Assembly: GCF_042660705.1 (NCBI RefSeq)
Contig: NZ_JBHSUQ010000001.1
Direction: 5' to 3' (one strand)
From: Undibacterium_A arcticum
Lineage (GTDB): Bacteria > Pseudomonadota > Gammaproteobacteria > Burkholderiales > Burkholderiaceae_D
DNA length: 64,000 nucleotides
A program made the translations under genes and the position numbers. Of the stretch, positions 8,128 to 18,671 are shown one piece after another. Position 1 is the first letter of the stretch; every line of letters starts with the position of its first letter. The notes beneath the pieces are model-generated. The model worked only from the letters and a program-made list of their open reading frames with translations, did no database searches and was not told the DNA's origin.

Positions 8128-8982
8128 CTACAGCGGCGCAGCCAGCGCCCGGCGCAATGCGGTGAACACCGGTGCCGTGTCGGGCCGCACGCCGCGCCAG
8201 AACAAGAATGCCTCGGCGGCCTGCTCGACCAGCATGCCGAGGCCGTCGCGCGCGACGGCGCCGTGGCGCGTCGCAAATTCCATGAACACGGTCGCGGTCT
8301 GACCGTACATCATGTCGTAGCCCAGCGCGCCGGCGCCAAAAATGTCGGCGCGAATCGGCGGCAACTGCGCCTGCAGGCTGGCCGCCGTGGCGTTGATGAC
8401 GATGTCGAACCGGCCCGCCAACGCATCAAACGCGCAAGCTTTGACCACGCCGTGTCCGGCAAACTGTTGCGCCAGTTGTTGCGCCTTCAGCGGCGTGCGA
8501 TTGGCGATCACGATGTCGGACGGTTGCTGTTGCAGCAGGGGCAGTAGCACGCCACGCGCGGCGCCGCCGGCACCCAGCAGCAACACCCGCTTGCCGGCAA
8601 TCGGGCAGCTGGCATTGCGTACGAGATCGGCCACCAGCCCGACGCCGTCGGTGTTGTCGCCGATGATCGCGGCGCCGTCGAAGCGCAGCGTATTGACTGC
8701 GCCGGCAGCTTGCGCCCGGTCGGTCAGCCGCGTCGCCAGCGCAAACGCGTCGAGCTTGAACGGCACGGTGACATTGGCGCCCTTGCCGCCGGCTTCGATG
8801 AAGGCTTGCACGGTAGCGGCAAAGCCGTCGAGCGGTGCCAGCAAGCGCTGGTAATCGATCCGCTGGCCGGTCTGGGCCGCGAATTGCGCGTGGATCTCCG
8901 GCGATTTGCTGTGCGCAATCGGGTTGCCGATCACCACGTACCGGTCGATCTTTTGCATCTCTGTTTGCATCTCTTTTTGCAT
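8128..8982 (-). CDS. aroE: Shikimate dehydrogenase
   Basis: It reduces 3-dehydroshikimate to shikimate with NADPH in aromatic amino-acid synthesis. The shikimate-binding motif NPIAHSKSPEIHAQFA is near the N-terminus, the catalytic Lys is in GANVTVPFK, and the NADP-binding loop GAGGAARGVL and NRT segment follow. C-terminal QAAEAFLFWRG is typical. Three in-frame ATGs stand 12 bases apart at 8982, 8970 and 8958 in a small repeated sequence (MQKE, MQTE, MQKI). The last gives the standard length, so the true start is uncertain by eight residues. It lies in an apparent operon with the upstream TonB-like gene and downstream mtgA. Confidence 0.95.
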   Translation of the reverse strand: MQKEMQTEMQKIDRYVVIGNPIAHSKSPEIHAQFAAQTGQRIDYQRLLAPLDGFAATVQAFIEAGGKGANVTVPFKLDAFALATRLTDRAQAAGAVNTLRFDGAAIIGDNTDGVGLVADLVRNASCPIAGKRVLLLGAGGAARGVLLPLLQQQPSDIVIANRTPLKAQQLAQQFAGHGVVKACAFDALAGRFDIVINATAASLQAQLPPIRADIFGAGALGYDMMYGQTATVFMEFATRHGAVARDGLGMLVEQAAEAFLFWRGVRPDTAPVFTALRRALAAPL

Positions 8983-8995
8983 CGCTGTTTGCAGA

Positions 8996-9886
8996 TTAAA
9001 TAGCAGAGCCGCGCAATTCGGCTTCCAGCGCCTGCTCGCGGGTAAACTTGAAACGCGTCACGACCACCCACAAGTCGTCCTTGTCGGTCGACAGCATATT
9101 GGGCGGGAAGCGACCATACGGCGCGGCGCGTTCGACGATCCGCAGCGCTGCGCTATCCAAGGCCGGAATGCCGGAACTCTTTTCGATCCGCGGCCCGCCT
9201 TCCTTCCGGTAAATGCTGCCATCCTGGAAAATCGGGATGTAGATGATCAACTCGCCGTACAGCTTCTTGCCATCCTGCTGCGGAAAATTGAGCGTGCCGA
9301 TGTTTTCGATCCGCTTCTGCATTGCCTTGTAATACATCGCATACCCGACCGCCTGCGTACTCGGCGTGATATAGGTCTTGCGCGGACGCTTGTTCTGGTC
9401 GTCGATATTCTGTGCGATCTCCGCTGCCTGGCGCGCGATCGCCTTGCTCTGGTCGAAGATATCGCGGCCATCGGGGGGCGCCGGATTCGGTTTGTTGTTG
9501 TCGTTGGCCGACGGCACCCGGATCGGCGTGTCGCGCTTGATTTGGTCCAGCATTTTCTGCTGCTGTTGTTCCAGCTCGGCAATCCGGCGTCTGGACGCCT
9601 TGACGCTGTCGCCTTCTTCGTTGCGACGCAAATCGGGCAGCGGCGACTTGGCGCGGCCGCTGTCGGCATTGCCGCCACCATCCAGATTGGCCTGTGCCAG
9701 CGCATCGGCCTTCAAGGGTTTCTTGTCGTGCTTGGCATTGACCAGCACCACTTCCAGCCCCGGATCGGCCGGCTGAAATTTGAATGCGTCCGGCGCGGCG
9801 AAACGCACCGCCAGCAAGGCACCGTGCGCCAGCACCGACAGCGCGATAGCGACGGTCAACGGGGTGGTTTGGAGTTTTAGCTTCAC
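8996..9886 (-). CDS. TonB-like energy-transducer family protein
   Basis: This 296-residue protein has a single N-terminal transmembrane helix (VAIALSVLAHGALLAVRF, residues ~13-30), a Gln-rich coiled-coil (RRRIAELEQQQQKMLDQIKRD), a Pro/Asn-rich linker and a C-terminal domain (LYGELIIYIPIFQDGSI ... AALRIVERAAPYGRFP) resembling the TonB C-terminal fold. Start is GTG at 9886. It lacks an obvious ExbB/ExbD partner here. The layout fits TonB/TolA-type periplasm-spanning proteins, but the specific receptor is unknown. It sits between rnb and aroE on the same strand. Confidence 0.75.
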   Translation of the reverse strand: MKLKLQTTPLTVAIALSVLAHGALLAVRFAAPDAFKFQPADPGLEVVLVNAKHDKKPLKADALAQANLDGGGNADSGRAKSPLPDLRRNEEGDSVKASRRRIAELEQQQQKMLDQIKRDTPIRVPSANDNNKPNPAPPDGRDIFDQSKAIARQAAEIAQNIDDQNKRPRKTYITPSTQAVGYAMYYKAMQKRIENIGTLNFPQQDGKKLYGELIIYIPIFQDGSIYRKEGGPRIEKSSGIPALDSAALRIVERAAPYGRFPPNMLSTDKDDLWVVVTRFKFTREQALEAELRGSAI

Positions 9887-9986
9887 GCGTGTTTACTTTT
9901 CGGCTAGCCAGCAAATTCAGGATGCGTGGATTTTACGATAAAGCCGTGGTCTTGACGGCCGCATTCTTGCTCAATTGCTCAATCGC

Positions 9987-12059
9987 TCATTCGCCCGCTA
10001 CCGTCACCATGACCGCCGCATCTTCGGCCTGCGGTGCAGCAGCTGAGGTAGGATCGAGATTTTCGACCTCGGCCGCAGCGTCCTCGCCACCATCCTCACC
10101 GCCGTCAGCCTCATCGTCTTCCTCGTCGGCCAGTTCGAGCGCCGCTGCCGCCGCCACTTCCAGCAGCCGTGCCTCGACTGTCAGATCGACCTCATCCCAG
10201 CGCAGCAGATCGAGCGTGACCTGGGCGCCGCGCGCCACCGGCGGCATGCCCGGCAGTTTGATCACCAGCGGAATGTCGACCAATCGCAGCACCTCGTCCT
10301 TCAACACGACGGCATCGACCTGCCGGGCCTGTTCCTGTGTCAGCCAGCGCAGGCACCAGTAGCGCTCCATGTTGGACTGGAAATCGGCATAGGCCGCGTA
10401 GGCGGCATCGAAGGCGGAGACGATCGCAAACAGATTCGCATCGCGCGGCTTGAACGGCGCCACCAGCGGCGCAGTCACGCCATGCGCGAGGCAGGCCAGA
10501 ATCTGCCACTGATTGACCAGATCGGTGTAGCGCCGCAGCGGCGACGTGCTCCAGGCATATTGATCGACACCGAGCCCCTGATGCGGCGCCGCGTGCGTCA
10601 CCATCCGCACCTGCATTTTTGCGGCCCAGCCGTTGCCGGAACCGCCGCCCTGCGCGCGGTAAATGCCCGGCACGCCATGTTCATGCATCAGCTTGCCCCA
10701 GCTGCTGTTGGCAAAAATCATCAGCTCGGCAACGATCTTGTCGAGCGGCGCGCCGCGCTTGCGTCGCACCACGCTGACCACGTCGTTGTCGACGTAGAAA
10801 TTGAAATCGACACGGTTGGTCTGCTCCGCCTTCAGGCCAAAGCTGGCGCGTTTCGCCATCCGGCCCTGTTCCAGCACCTGCGCCCACTGCCACAGCAGCA
10901 CGATATCGGCCTTGTGCGGATAGTCGGGACTGGCGCCGGCGTCCAGCGCCAGGTTTTCTTCGGTGACCAGCGCATCGAGGTCGTTGTGGCGCAGATTGCT
11001 GGTGATCGGCACCAGTTCGGCCCGCGATTCGGTCGCCACCACCGACCAGTCCTGCGGGTCGAGCGTCGCATACAGCGACAACGCCGGCCGGGTCTGACCG
11101 GCGCCCAGCGTGTAGGCCTCGACCAGTTCATCCGGCAACATGGTGATCTTGTCACCCGGCATGTACACGGTCGACATCCGGGCCCGCGCGATCGCATCGA
11201 GCGCATCGTCGCGCTGGATGCCCAGCGCCGGCGCCGCGATGTGGATGCCGACCCGCAACTTGCCGTCTTCCAGCCTGACGACCGAAAACGCGTCGTCGAT
11301 TTCGGTCGTGGTCACGTCGTCGATCGAGAAGGCTTGCACCTCGGCCAACGGCAAGCTGGTCGGCGGTGACGGCACGGTGATGGCCGGAAAGCCGGTGCCT
11401 TTCGGGAAATTTTCCAGCAAGAACTTCGACAGGTGCAGCTGTTTCGGCGAGGCGATGCCACCGGTCGCCAGCATCAGCCGCGCCGGCGACGTGTGCAACT
11501 CGTTGCAGGCCGCGTCCAGTGCCTTGTATTCGATGCTGTTCTTGTCCGGCTTGAACAACAGCTGCAGCGCCAGCGGCCGCAGCGCGTCCGGCAGGCGGTT
11601 CGCCCTCAGCTCCTCAACGTACTGGGCCTGGACCAGCGCCTGCTGCTTCTTCTTCTCCACTCCGGCCAGCGCGGCTTTCAGCGACGCTTCCGGCGCGGCC
11701 TTGTAGCGGCCCCGGCCCTTCTTGTAAAAATAGATCGGCGCCGAGTGCAATCTCAACAGCAGTCCGGCGGCCTCGTGCGGCATCGGCGCGTGGCCGAAAT
11801 ACTCGGCCCCCAGCTCGGCGAAGCCGAATTCTTCCTGCCCCGCCACTTCCCATAGAAAGTCCAGATCGACCTCGTCCGCCACCGTGTGCGCATCGACCAG
11901 CAATTGCGCCGGTGTCGGCGTTGCGAACTGCAGCAGCACATCTTTTACCTTGACCTTGACCCGCTTGCCGCTCGGGATCTCGACTTGATACGCCTCACCA
12001 GCCTGGGACAATACGGCGCCGGCCTTGAAATCACCGGATTCTTCAAAAAATAGATTCAT
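9987..12059 (-). CDS. RNB-domain exoribonuclease (RNase II/R type)
   Basis: This 690-residue 3'-to-5' exoribonuclease hydrolyses single-stranded RNA. The RNB catalytic region contains VQAFSIDDVTTTEIDDAFSV, with the Asp cluster that binds Mg2+, then AAPALGIQRDDALDAIARARMSTVYMPGDKITMLP and the YAWSTSPLRRYTDLVNQ motif near the end of the domain. The C-terminus has an acidic low-complexity tail (LADEEDDEADGGEDGGEDA). ATG at 12059. I cannot say whether it is functionally RNase II or RNase R. The TonB-like, aroE and mtgA genes follow downstream on the same strand. Confidence 0.9.
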   Translation of the reverse strand: MNLFFEESGDFKAGAVLSQAGEAYQVEIPSGKRVKVKVKDVLLQFATPTPAQLLVDAHTVADEVDLDFLWEVAGQEEFGFAELGAEYFGHAPMPHEAAGLLLRLHSAPIYFYKKGRGRYKAAPEASLKAALAGVEKKKQQALVQAQYVEELRANRLPDALRPLALQLLFKPDKNSIEYKALDAACNELHTSPARLMLATGGIASPKQLHLSKFLLENFPKGTGFPAITVPSPPTSLPLAEVQAFSIDDVTTTEIDDAFSVVRLEDGKLRVGIHIAAPALGIQRDDALDAIARARMSTVYMPGDKITMLPDELVEAYTLGAGQTRPALSLYATLDPQDWSVVATESRAELVPITSNLRHNDLDALVTEENLALDAGASPDYPHKADIVLLWQWAQVLEQGRMAKRASFGLKAEQTNRVDFNFYVDNDVVSVVRRKRGAPLDKIVAELMIFANSSWGKLMHEHGVPGIYRAQGGGSGNGWAAKMQVRMVTHAAPHQGLGVDQYAWSTSPLRRYTDLVNQWQILACLAHGVTAPLVAPFKPRDANLFAIVSAFDAAYAAYADFQSNMERYWCLRWLTQEQARQVDAVVLKDEVLRLVDIPLVIKLPGMPPVARGAQVTLDLLRWDEVDLTVEARLLEVAAAAALELADEEDDEADGGEDGGEDAAAEVENLDPTSAAAPQAEDAAVMVTVAGE

Positions 12060-12150
12060 TGATTACTTTAATGTTGACGTGTTGCGTTATTCGTTGCGCT
12101 ACTCGTTGTTTCCCGTTGTGCAGCGGGGCGTCAGCTTGTTAACTATGCTC

Positions 12151-12750
12151 TCATCGCCGAACCAGCTCCAGCCCGGCGATTCCCGGCAAAAATATCTCGG
12201 TCACCAACATCACGCCGCCGTTGCGCCGGAACAGCGAGCGCCGCGCATACAGCGCGGTATGCGGTAGTGCGTTAGCGAGCCCCTGCTGTCGGGTGCCATG
12301 CGCCATGCGCCGCATCATCGGATGCTCGGGCTGCAAACGGGCGAATTGCAGGTCGCCGCGCAGCACTTTCGGATCAGTAAATAAGGTCGTGCCCAGCGAA
12401 CGCTCGCCGAGGCCGCCGAACAGCGGCCATTGCGCCGCTGTCGCCGTCAGCGGCACCACAGTATGGGCGAAGATCATGGGCTGGCCGTCGCATTGCAGCA
12501 AGACCTCGCGCTCCCAGACGCGGGAGCGGCGTGCCAGTTCGATCATCGCAAATTCGTCGGCCAGGCACAGCGCCTGTTGCTGGTGCAGGCGTCGGACCCG
12601 GAACTGGCGGCTGCGCGCGATCAGCTTCGCCGTCAGCGAGGCCGGATCAGTCAGCCAATGCCGCATCTCTGGCGGCGCGTTGACGCCGTTCACATGCGCA
12701 CACCAGCGCGCATGACCGCGCGAACGCGTGCTCGGCGAGCGTTCGCTCAC
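12151..12750 (-). CDS. ubiC: Chorismate pyruvate-lyase
   Basis: It converts chorismate to 4-hydroxybenzoate and pyruvate, the first step of ubiquinone synthesis. Recognisable segments are MRHWLTDPASLTAKLIARS near the N-terminus, REVLLQCDGQPMIFAHTVVP, the GLGERSLGTTLFTDP loop, and C-terminal LVTEIFLPG, whose Glu is the conserved catalytic residue. The open frame extends further, but GTG at 12750 overlaps the yqiA stop (GTGA) and gives ~199 residues, close to the family's usual length, so translational coupling to yqiA is likely. Confidence 0.9.
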   Translation of the reverse strand: MSERSPSTRSRGHARWCAHVNGVNAPPEMRHWLTDPASLTAKLIARSRQFRVRRLHQQQALCLADEFAMIELARRSRVWEREVLLQCDGQPMIFAHTVVPLTATAAQWPLFGGLGERSLGTTLFTDPKVLRGDLQFARLQPEHPMMRRMAHGTRQQGLANALPHTALYARRSLFRRNGGVMLVTEIFLPGIAGLELVRR

Positions 12751-13343
12751 GCGCTTGCCTTCATTCCCGCTGGCACCGCGACGCCGCAAAATGCCAGCAC
12801 TTCATCGAGATAATCGGGGAAATCCGACAGCCCGTGGTCGCTGCCCTGGATCACTTTTTGTCGCACACCCGGGAACTGCGCCACCATTTCGCGCCAGTCG
12901 AGCAGCTCGTCGCCGGTCGCCGCGACCAGCAAGTAGCGCTCCGGCCGCGTGATGTGCCCGACCGCCAGCGCCTCCATTTCGGCGATGTATTCCTGCTTGA
13001 ATTCGAACGGCTCGTCGGAATGAAATTGGGTCGTGACGCCGACATATTGCGCCAGTTCGCGCGGCGCCCGCACTGCAGGGTTGAGCAGCACCGCGCGGCA
13101 AGCGAGTTGCTCGGCTAGCCAGGTCGCGTAGTAGCCACCCAGCGAGGAGCCGATGATGGTCAGCTGGTCCGGCGCACAGGACTGCGCCAGCTGCAGCGCC
13201 AGTGCGATCGCCTGGCGCGGCGAGGCCGGCAATTGCGGGCAGACATAGTCGGCGCCACGCCCCAGTGCCTGCAACCGCGCGCCGATCTGGCATGCCTTGG
13301 ATGAAGTCGGGGATGAGCGGAAGCCGTGCAGATACAAAATCAT
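12747..13343 (-). CDS. YqiA/YcfP-family alpha/beta-fold esterase
   Basis: This 198-residue cytoplasmic hydrolase of the YqiA family acts on short acyl esters in characterised members. It starts MILYLHGFRSSPTSSK (oxyanion-side HGF motif), has the nucleophile elbow GSSLGG with Ser67, an acidic residue in AATGDELLDWREM, and the catalytic His in QGSDHGLSDFP. It overlaps mpl by 4 bases upstream (ATGA) and ubiC by 4 bases downstream, so the three are co-transcribed. The physiological substrate is unknown. Confidence 0.88.
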   Translation of the reverse strand: MILYLHGFRSSPTSSKACQIGARLQALGRGADYVCPQLPASPRQAIALALQLAQSCAPDQLTIIGSSLGGYYATWLAEQLACRAVLLNPAVRAPRELAQYVGVTTQFHSDEPFEFKQEYIAEMEALAVGHITRPERYLLVAATGDELLDWREMVAQFPGVRQKVIQGSDHGLSDFPDYLDEVLAFCGVAVPAGMKASA

Positions 13344-14725
13344 CGCGCCAGCGCCTCCAGAATTTTTTGATGCACGCCGCCGAAACCGCCATTGCTCATC
13401 ACCAGCACCTGATCGCCCGGTTGCGCGGCTTGCGCGATTGCACTCACCAGCGCCGCCAAATCGTCGAAGGCTTGCGCCTTTGGCCCCAGCGGCGCCAGCG
13501 TCTCGCCCAGACTCCAGCCCAGCGCGTCCTTGCCTTCCTTCGCGCCATAGCCGAAAACCAGGTCGGCGTCTGCCAGACTGCCGGGCAAGGCCTGCTTCAC
13601 CGCACCCAGCTTCATGGTGTTGGAACGCGGCTCCAGCACCGCCAGGATGCGCGCCTGGCCCACTTTTTTGCGCAGACCGGCGACCGTGGTCGCAATCGCG
13701 GTCGGATGATGCGCGAAATCGTCGAATACGGTAATCCCGTTGACGGCGCCACGCAGCTCCATCCGCCGTTTGACGTTTTCAAAACGGGCCAGCGCGTCGA
13801 TCGCCTGCCTTGGCGGCACGCCGACATGACGTGCGGCGGCGATCGCGGCCAGCGCGTTCATCCGGTTGTGCTCACCGCTCAAGGCCCACTCCACCGTGCC
13901 TTGCTGAACGCCGTGAAATAGCACCTCGAAGCGGCCATCGCCGTGTGCGGTCAGATTCCAGTCAGCCTCATCGGTGCCGAACTGTTCCAGTTCGCTCCAG
14001 CAGCCGCGCGCCAGCACGCGCTGCAGCGCGGCTTCACGGCCGTTGACGATCAGCCGGCCGACACCAGGCACGGTGCGCACCAAATGGTGGAACTGGGTTT
14101 CGATCGCGCCCAGATCCGGGAAGATATCGGCATGGTCGTATTCAAGATTATTGAGGATCGCAGTTTTTGCGTGGTAATGGACGAATTTGCTGCGCTTATC
14201 AAAAAATGCAGTGTCATATTCGTCGGCTTCAATCACGAAAAAGTCCGACTCGGCAGCTTTACCTGCTAATTTATCCGTCAAGCGCGCCGAAATGCCGAAA
14301 TTCATCGGTACGCCACCGATCAGGAATCCCGGGGCATAACCGGCATCTTGCAGTATCCATGCCAACATCGCGCTGGTGGTCGTCTTGCCATGGGTGCCGG
14401 CCACTGCCAGCACCCATTTATTGTGCAGGATGTGCTCGCCGATCCATTGCGGTCCCGAGGTGTACGGCAGACCGCGATTCAGGATCTCCTCCATTAGCGG
14501 ATTGCCGCGCGACACAACATTGCCGATCACGTACAAGTCGGGTTTCAGCCTGATCTGTTCGGCGTCGAAACCCTGAATCAGTTCGATGCCCTGAGCTTCG
14601 AGTTGCGTGCTCATGGGCGGGTAGACATTGGCATCGCAGCCGGTCACCTTGTGGCCGGCTTCCTTGGCCAGTACGGCGAGACCGCCCATGAAGGTGCCGC
14701 AAATGCCGAGGATATGTATATGCAT
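13340..14725 (-). CDS. mpl: UDP-N-acetylmuramate:L-alanyl-gamma-D-glutamyl-meso-diaminopimelate ligase
   Basis: This Mur-ligase family enzyme reattaches recycled murein tripeptide to UDP-MurNAc in the cytoplasm. It starts at ATG 14725 (MHIHILGICGTFMGGLAVLAKEAGHKVTGCD). The ATP-binding loop GTHGKTTTSAML is at residue ~115, then SDFFVIEADEYDTAFFDKRSKF, typical of Mpl versus MurC, and the EHNRMNALAAIAAARHVG segment. The 461-residue length fits. It leads the mpl-yqiA-ubiC overlapping operon. An upstream extension of the open frame is not used, because it would overlap the divergent promoter region. Confidence 0.94.
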   Translation of the reverse strand: MHIHILGICGTFMGGLAVLAKEAGHKVTGCDANVYPPMSTQLEAQGIELIQGFDAEQIRLKPDLYVIGNVVSRGNPLMEEILNRGLPYTSGPQWIGEHILHNKWVLAVAGTHGKTTTSAMLAWILQDAGYAPGFLIGGVPMNFGISARLTDKLAGKAAESDFFVIEADEYDTAFFDKRSKFVHYHAKTAILNNLEYDHADIFPDLGAIETQFHHLVRTVPGVGRLIVNGREAALQRVLARGCWSELEQFGTDEADWNLTAHGDGRFEVLFHGVQQGTVEWALSGEHNRMNALAAIAAARHVGVPPRQAIDALARFENVKRRMELRGAVNGITVFDDFAHHPTAIATTVAGLRKKVGQARILAVLEPRSNTMKLGAVKQALPGSLADADLVFGYGAKEGKDALGWSLGETLAPLGPKAQAFDDLAALVSAIAQAAQPGDQVLVMSNGGFGGVHQKILEALAR

Positions 14726-14894
14726 GGTGCCTGACGCAGATCGGAGGAGTTTGGAATAGTGCGATTTAACCGACCGACGGCGATGCGGGCGCGTGGCGCA
14801 CCATTTCGCCAGCTTGTTTCCCGGCCACGCGGGAACCGCAAGCCGTAATCGGTGACAAGGACCTGCGGCCGCCGTCCGCGGTATCATCCTCGTC

Positions 14895-15512
14895 ATGATG
14901 ACCGAATTCCCTTCCGACGCCGAGCTGTTGCGCACCGAGATTGCGATCGCCGCGGCCCGCATGATCGCCGAAGACGGTGCCGATTATGCGACCGCCAAGC
15001 GCAAGGCCGCCAGGCAAATTCTCGGGGATGCCCGGGTGAACGGCGACATGTTGCCGGACAATGCGCAGATCGAGGAAGAATTACGTCTGTATAACGAACT
15101 GTTTTTGGGTGACAGCCAGCCGGCGCGTTTGCTGGCGTTGCGCAAACTGGCGCTGCGCCTGATGCAGGACTTGGCGCAATTTCAGCCTTTTTTGACCGGC
15201 GCGGTGTTGAACGGAACTGCCGGTGAGCATTCAGACATTTACCTGCAATTGTTCTCCGACAGTCCGAAGGATGTCGAGATTTATTTGCTCAACCGCAACA
15301 TCAAGTTTGAGGTGTCCGAGAGCGGCCATTTCAAAGGCCAGAATAAGCTGGTCGAGACGCTCAGCTTCATGTGGCATAACGAGGGGGTGCATCTGGTACT
15401 GTATGAACACGACGATTTGCGCGGCGCCGCCAGAACCAAGGCTGGCGGGCGCAGGGAGCGCGCCGATATCGACGCGTTGCAGGTCTTGATAGTGGAAAGC
15501 GAAGCGGTATGA
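14895..15512 (+). CDS. Conserved protein of unknown function
   Basis: This soluble protein has 205 residues, no signal peptide and no transmembrane segment. It begins with an alanine-rich helical region (AEDGADYATAKRKAARQILGDA) and has a central segment TGAVLNGTAGEHSDIYLQLFSDSPKDVEIYLLN. With its G-x-G-then-D/D spacing, this vaguely recalls the core of MNT-type nucleotidyltransferases; that resemblance is weak and is inference only. I believe similar proteins occur next to mpl or TlpA-like genes in related bacteria, from general memory. The stop overlaps the start of the thioredoxin-like gene (ATGA), indicating coupling. Two adjacent ATGs (14895, 14898) could each serve as start. Confidence 0.75.
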   Translation: MMTEFPSDAELLRTEIAIAAARMIAEDGADYATAKRKAARQILGDARVNGDMLPDNAQIEEELRLYNELFLGDSQPARLLALRKLALRLMQDLAQFQPFLTGAVLNGTAGEHSDIYLQLFSDSPKDVEIYLLNRNIKFEVSESGHFKGQNKLVETLSFMWHNEGVHLVLYEHDDLRGAARTKAGGRRERADIDALQVLIVESEAV

Positions 15513-16040
15513 AAAGAAATATCCTGGTATTTGGTGCGATTGCCCTGGCATCTGCGATCAGCGGCATCTATTTTAGTGCCAGCAAGATCACGCCGGCGGC
15601 ATCCAGCGCGGCCGCCCTGTCACCGGTCGTGGCGCAGCTGTTCAAGCAATCGCTGCCCGATTCAAACGGTAAAGAGCAGCCGCTGGCGCAATTCCAGGGC
15701 AAGGCGTTGGTGCTCAATTTGGGCAACATGGTGCGCGCCGTGCGTGCAGGAAATGCCCGAATTGTCCGGGCTGCAGGCCGAACTGACGCCTAAAGATGTG
15801 CAACTGCTCGGCATCGGCATCGATTCTCCGTCAAATATCGCGGAATTTGCTACTAAATACAAGATTGCGTATCCACTGTATGTGGCCGGCATGAGCGGCA
15901 CCGAGTTGTCACGCCAACTTGGCAATGCAGCCGGCGGTCTGCCATTCACCGTACTGATCGGGCGCGACGGCCAGGTCAAGAAGACCTATCTGGGCCGTTT
16001 GAAGCTCGCCGAGCTGCGTGGAGATATTGCTTCTATGTAA
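15509..16040 (+). CDS. TlpA-like thioredoxin-fold protein, interrupted by one frameshift
   Basis: This membrane-anchored thiol-disulphide oxidoreductase of the TlpA/ResA type has an N-terminal hydrophobic helix (ILVFGAIALASAISGIYF) and a periplasmic thioredoxin domain. The active site is ATWCAPCVQEMPEL. The frame breaks at the T-run 15718-15720: upstream reads GKALVLN, downstream WATWCAPC. The family motif LNFWATWC requires two more T at this point. The remainder (GIGIDSPSNIAEFATKYKIAYPLYVAG, then GLPFTVLIGRDGQVKKTYLGRL with the cis-Pro) is intact to the stop at 16040. The repaired length is about 178 residues. The intact active site in the second frame argues for sequencing error rather than decay. 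Confidence 0.85.
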
Positions 16041-16144
16041 ATAATCGCAGCCCCTCCAGGCAGTTTTTTCTTGCCACTGGGCGACATTTAGCGGCAAAAT
16101 GCGGCCATCGTCGCTAAACAGACTTGAAATGGACCTGCATTTTC

Positions 16145-16636
16145 ATGGCAAAAAACCTTCTCCTGCTCAATGGCCCCAACCTGAACCTGCTGGGGACGCG
16201 CGAGCCCGAAGTCTATGGCAGCACTAGCTTGGCCGATATCGAGCAGGCAGCAGCCGCGCAAGCCGGCGCAGCCGGCGGGAACCTGGCCAGCTTCCAGAGC
16301 AACCATGAAGGCGCACTGATCGACCGCATCCACGCCGCGAAAACGCAGGGGATCGATATGATCGTGATTAATCCCGGCGGTCTGACCCACACCAGCGTCG
16401 CCTTGCGCGATGCACTGGCGGCGGTGGCGATTCCGTTCATTGAGGTGCACCTGTCGAATATCCATCGGCGCGAGGAATTCAGGCAGCGCTCTTTCCTGTC
16501 GGACATCGCAATCGGTGTAATATGCGGGCTCGGCGCCGAGGGTTATCGCCTGGCCATCGACTTTGCGTTAAAGACATTAATCTCAACTATCTGCATGCAA
16601 ATCGCATACAATTTCCGCGATTTCATCGTTTATTAA
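16145..16636 (+). CDS. aroQ: 3-dehydroquinate dehydratase, type II
   Basis: It dehydrates 3-dehydroquinate to 3-dehydroshikimate as a dodecameric cytoplasmic enzyme. Signature segments are LLLLNGPNLNLLGTREPEVYG with the active-site Tyr, QSNHEGALIDRIH, INPGGLTHTSVALRDAL and the substrate-binding VHLSNIHRREEFRQRS. I chose ATG at 16145 (MAKNLLLL). The C-terminus runs on as ALKTLISTICMQIAYNFRDFIVY, about 13 residues longer than most AroQ proteins and reading into the accB promoter region. This may be a genuine extension or another small sequence error near the stop. accB follows by 33 bases. Confidence 0.94.
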   Translation: MAKNLLLLNGPNLNLLGTREPEVYGSTSLADIEQAAAAQAGAAGGNLASFQSNHEGALIDRIHAAKTQGIDMIVINPGGLTHTSVALRDALAAVAIPFIEVHLSNIHRREEFRQRSFLSDIAIGVICGLGAEGYRLAIDFALKTLISTICMQIAYNFRDFIVY

Positions 16637-16669
16637 ATTTAACAGAAGAATAATTCCGAGGGATTTCAC

Positions 16670-17125
16670 ATGGATTTACGAAAACTCAAGACCCTGATCG
16701 ACCTGGTAGCCGAGTCGGATATCGCCGAACTGGAAGTGACCGAGGGCGAGGGCAAAGTCCGGATCGTCAAGAACTCCGCGTTACCACAAAATCAGCTGGT
16801 CATGATGCAACCAGGCATGCCGCAGCATTATCCGCAAGCGCCGGTCGCGCCGGCTGCACCGGCCGTGCTTGCTGCCGCCGTCGAGCCAGCGGGTCATGTG
16901 GTCAAATCGCCGATGGTCGGCACCTTTTATCGCTCGTCGGCACCGGGCACCCCGGCATTCGTCGAAGTCGGCGCCAGCGTCAAGGAAGGCGATACCTTGT
17001 GCATCATCGAAGCGATGAAATTGCTCAACGAAATCGACGCCGACGCATCGGGCGTTATCACGCAAATTTTGGTCGAGAACGGCCAACCGGTCGAATTTGG
17101 TCAACCGTTATTTATTATCGGCTGA
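16670..17125 (+). CDS. accB: Acetyl-CoA carboxylase biotin carboxyl carrier protein
   Basis: It carries biotin between the carboxylase and transferase of acetyl-CoA carboxylase, the first step of fatty-acid synthesis. The 151-residue protein has an N-terminal helical AccC-contact region (MDLRKLKTLIDLVAESDIAELEV), a Pro/Ala-rich linker (residues ~55-75) and the biotinyl domain from VKSPMVGTFYRSSAPG. Biotin attaches to Lys117 in IIEAMKLLNEI. A Shine-Dalgarno GAGGGA lies 8 bases before the ATG. accC follows by 137 bases, the usual accBC arrangement. Confidence 0.97.
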   Translation: MDLRKLKTLIDLVAESDIAELEVTEGEGKVRIVKNSALPQNQLVMMQPGMPQHYPQAPVAPAAPAVLAAAVEPAGHVVKSPMVGTFYRSSAPGTPAFVEVGASVKEGDTLCIIEAMKLLNEIDADASGVITQILVENGQPVEFGQPLFIIG

Positions 17126-17262
17126 TCGTCGCCTAATCGTCGCTTAATCATCGGTTCAGCCTGTGTCCAGTCGTTGCGCGCAGATCCCGAGGCTGCTGCC
17201 TCGGAGCGTAATAGCAGAGCACAATCCGGCACTCGAACTGCAACGCAATACACGCCCCCACT

Positions 17263-18627
<1,365 letters not shown>

Positions 18628-18671
18628 CCCGGCGATGAAGCCGTGCGCTATCACAGAGTTAACAAGCACCC

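Noticed and set aside
15700..15740. Programmed ribosomal frameshift in the TlpA-like gene (also considered for rpmA, pilC and yacG)
   Set aside because: There are no heptanucleotide slip sites or stimulatory stems, and the same kind of break occurs in nine unrelated genes, so sequence error is the simpler explanation.
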